Below the pieces are notes generated by a model that saw only the letters and a list, made by a program, of their open reading frames with translations, had not been told where the DNA came from and made no database searches. A stretch of DNA of 42,960 bases from Deltaproteobacteria bacterium (lineage in GTDB: Bacteria; Desulfobacterota; Desulfobacteria; Desulfobacterales; Desulfosalsimonadaceae). Position 1 is the first letter of the stretch, and each line of letters starts with the position of its first letter. Position numbers and translations under genes: made by a program. This document shows positions 42,902-42,960 of this stretch, piece by piece. Location of the stretch: positions 1 to 42,960 of the forward strand of contig JAADHK010000059.1 of the NCBI GenBank assembly GCA_013151835.1, in the 5' to 3' direction.

Positions 42902-42960
42902 TTACGGTTTCTTATCCACGACGGTCCAGTCGATTTTCATGCCGACCTGGTGCGCCAGGC
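42902..42960 (-). CDS. C-terminal end of an unidentified CDS
   Basis: On the minus strand a frame enters from the right edge and ends at TAA 42904-42902: the last residues read ...LAHQVGMKIDWTVVDKKP. Nineteen codons are too few to assign a family. Convergent with the small gene on the left. Confidence 0.4.
   Translation of the reverse strand, partial: LAHQVGMKIDWTVVDKKP

Overview
The window looks like a chromosomal segment from a Gram-negative, strictly anaerobic Desulfobacterota-type bacterium (sulfate-reducer-like). This is inferred from the mixture of genes: a Wzx/Wzy exopolysaccharide locus with an outer-membrane barrel, a glycyl radical enzyme operon, a membrane protein ending in the CxxC...CxxC module often seen in deltaproteobacterial signalling proteins, and short palindromic mobile repeats. 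No rRNA, tRNA or CRISPR array was seen. The genus cannot be fixed from the sequence alone.

Positions 1-24,900 are mostly a large locus for a secreted, probably sulfated polysaccharide. One minus-strand block (8737 to 1815) encodes an outer-membrane beta-barrel, a Wza-type export lipoprotein, a Wzc-type chain-length/tyrosine kinase, a PHP-type tyrosine phosphatase and the initiating sugar-phosphate transferase. A second minus-strand block (22313 to 11780) encodes a sulfotransferase, a WecG/TagA glycosyltransferase fused to a STAS domain, a Wzy-like polymerase/ligase, four more glycosyltransferases, another sulfotransferase and a Wzx-like flippase. Plus-strand genes between and around them add three more sulfotransferase-family proteins and a secreted glycoside-hydrolase-like protein. 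Five sulfotransferases in one locus suggest a polymer sulfated at several positions. Behind it lie a DUF2914-like protein, an unrecognised lipoprotein and a membrane protein with a putative metal-binding tail.

Positions 25,870-28,150 are a small accessory patch: a 42-codon ORF, a four-helix-bundle (23S intervening-sequence type) gene broken by one in-frame TAA, and an AbiEi/AbiEii-type antitoxin-toxin pair with an inverted-repeat operator.

Positions 28,370-33,930 are a minus-strand glycyl radical enzyme operon: FadR/GntR regulator, an 838-residue glycyl radical enzyme, its radical-SAM activase and a flavin-binding-fold (PNPOx-like) protein. No microcompartment shell genes are present. A ~158-bp mobile repeat has inserted exactly at the enzyme's stop codon, between enzyme and activase, leaving a 9-bp target duplication. 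A sister copy with its own 9-bp duplication lies at 8,918-9,094. A FadR-like palindrome overlaps the regulator's promoter.

Positions 33,970-42,960 hold a REP-associated (Y1) transposase gene with a near-perfect promoter and apparently no leader; a minus-strand set encoding two YbjQ-like proteins, an M48 peptidase and a homologue of the tRNA-queuosine mannosyltransferase; then a LysM/TPR lipoprotein, a LysM-polysaccharide deacetylase lipoprotein and a HAMP-type class III nucleotide cyclase. The end holds a 32-bp perfect palindrome in a divergent intergenic region, an alpha/beta hydrolase, a 35-residue lysine-rich small protein gene and the 3' end of another CDS.
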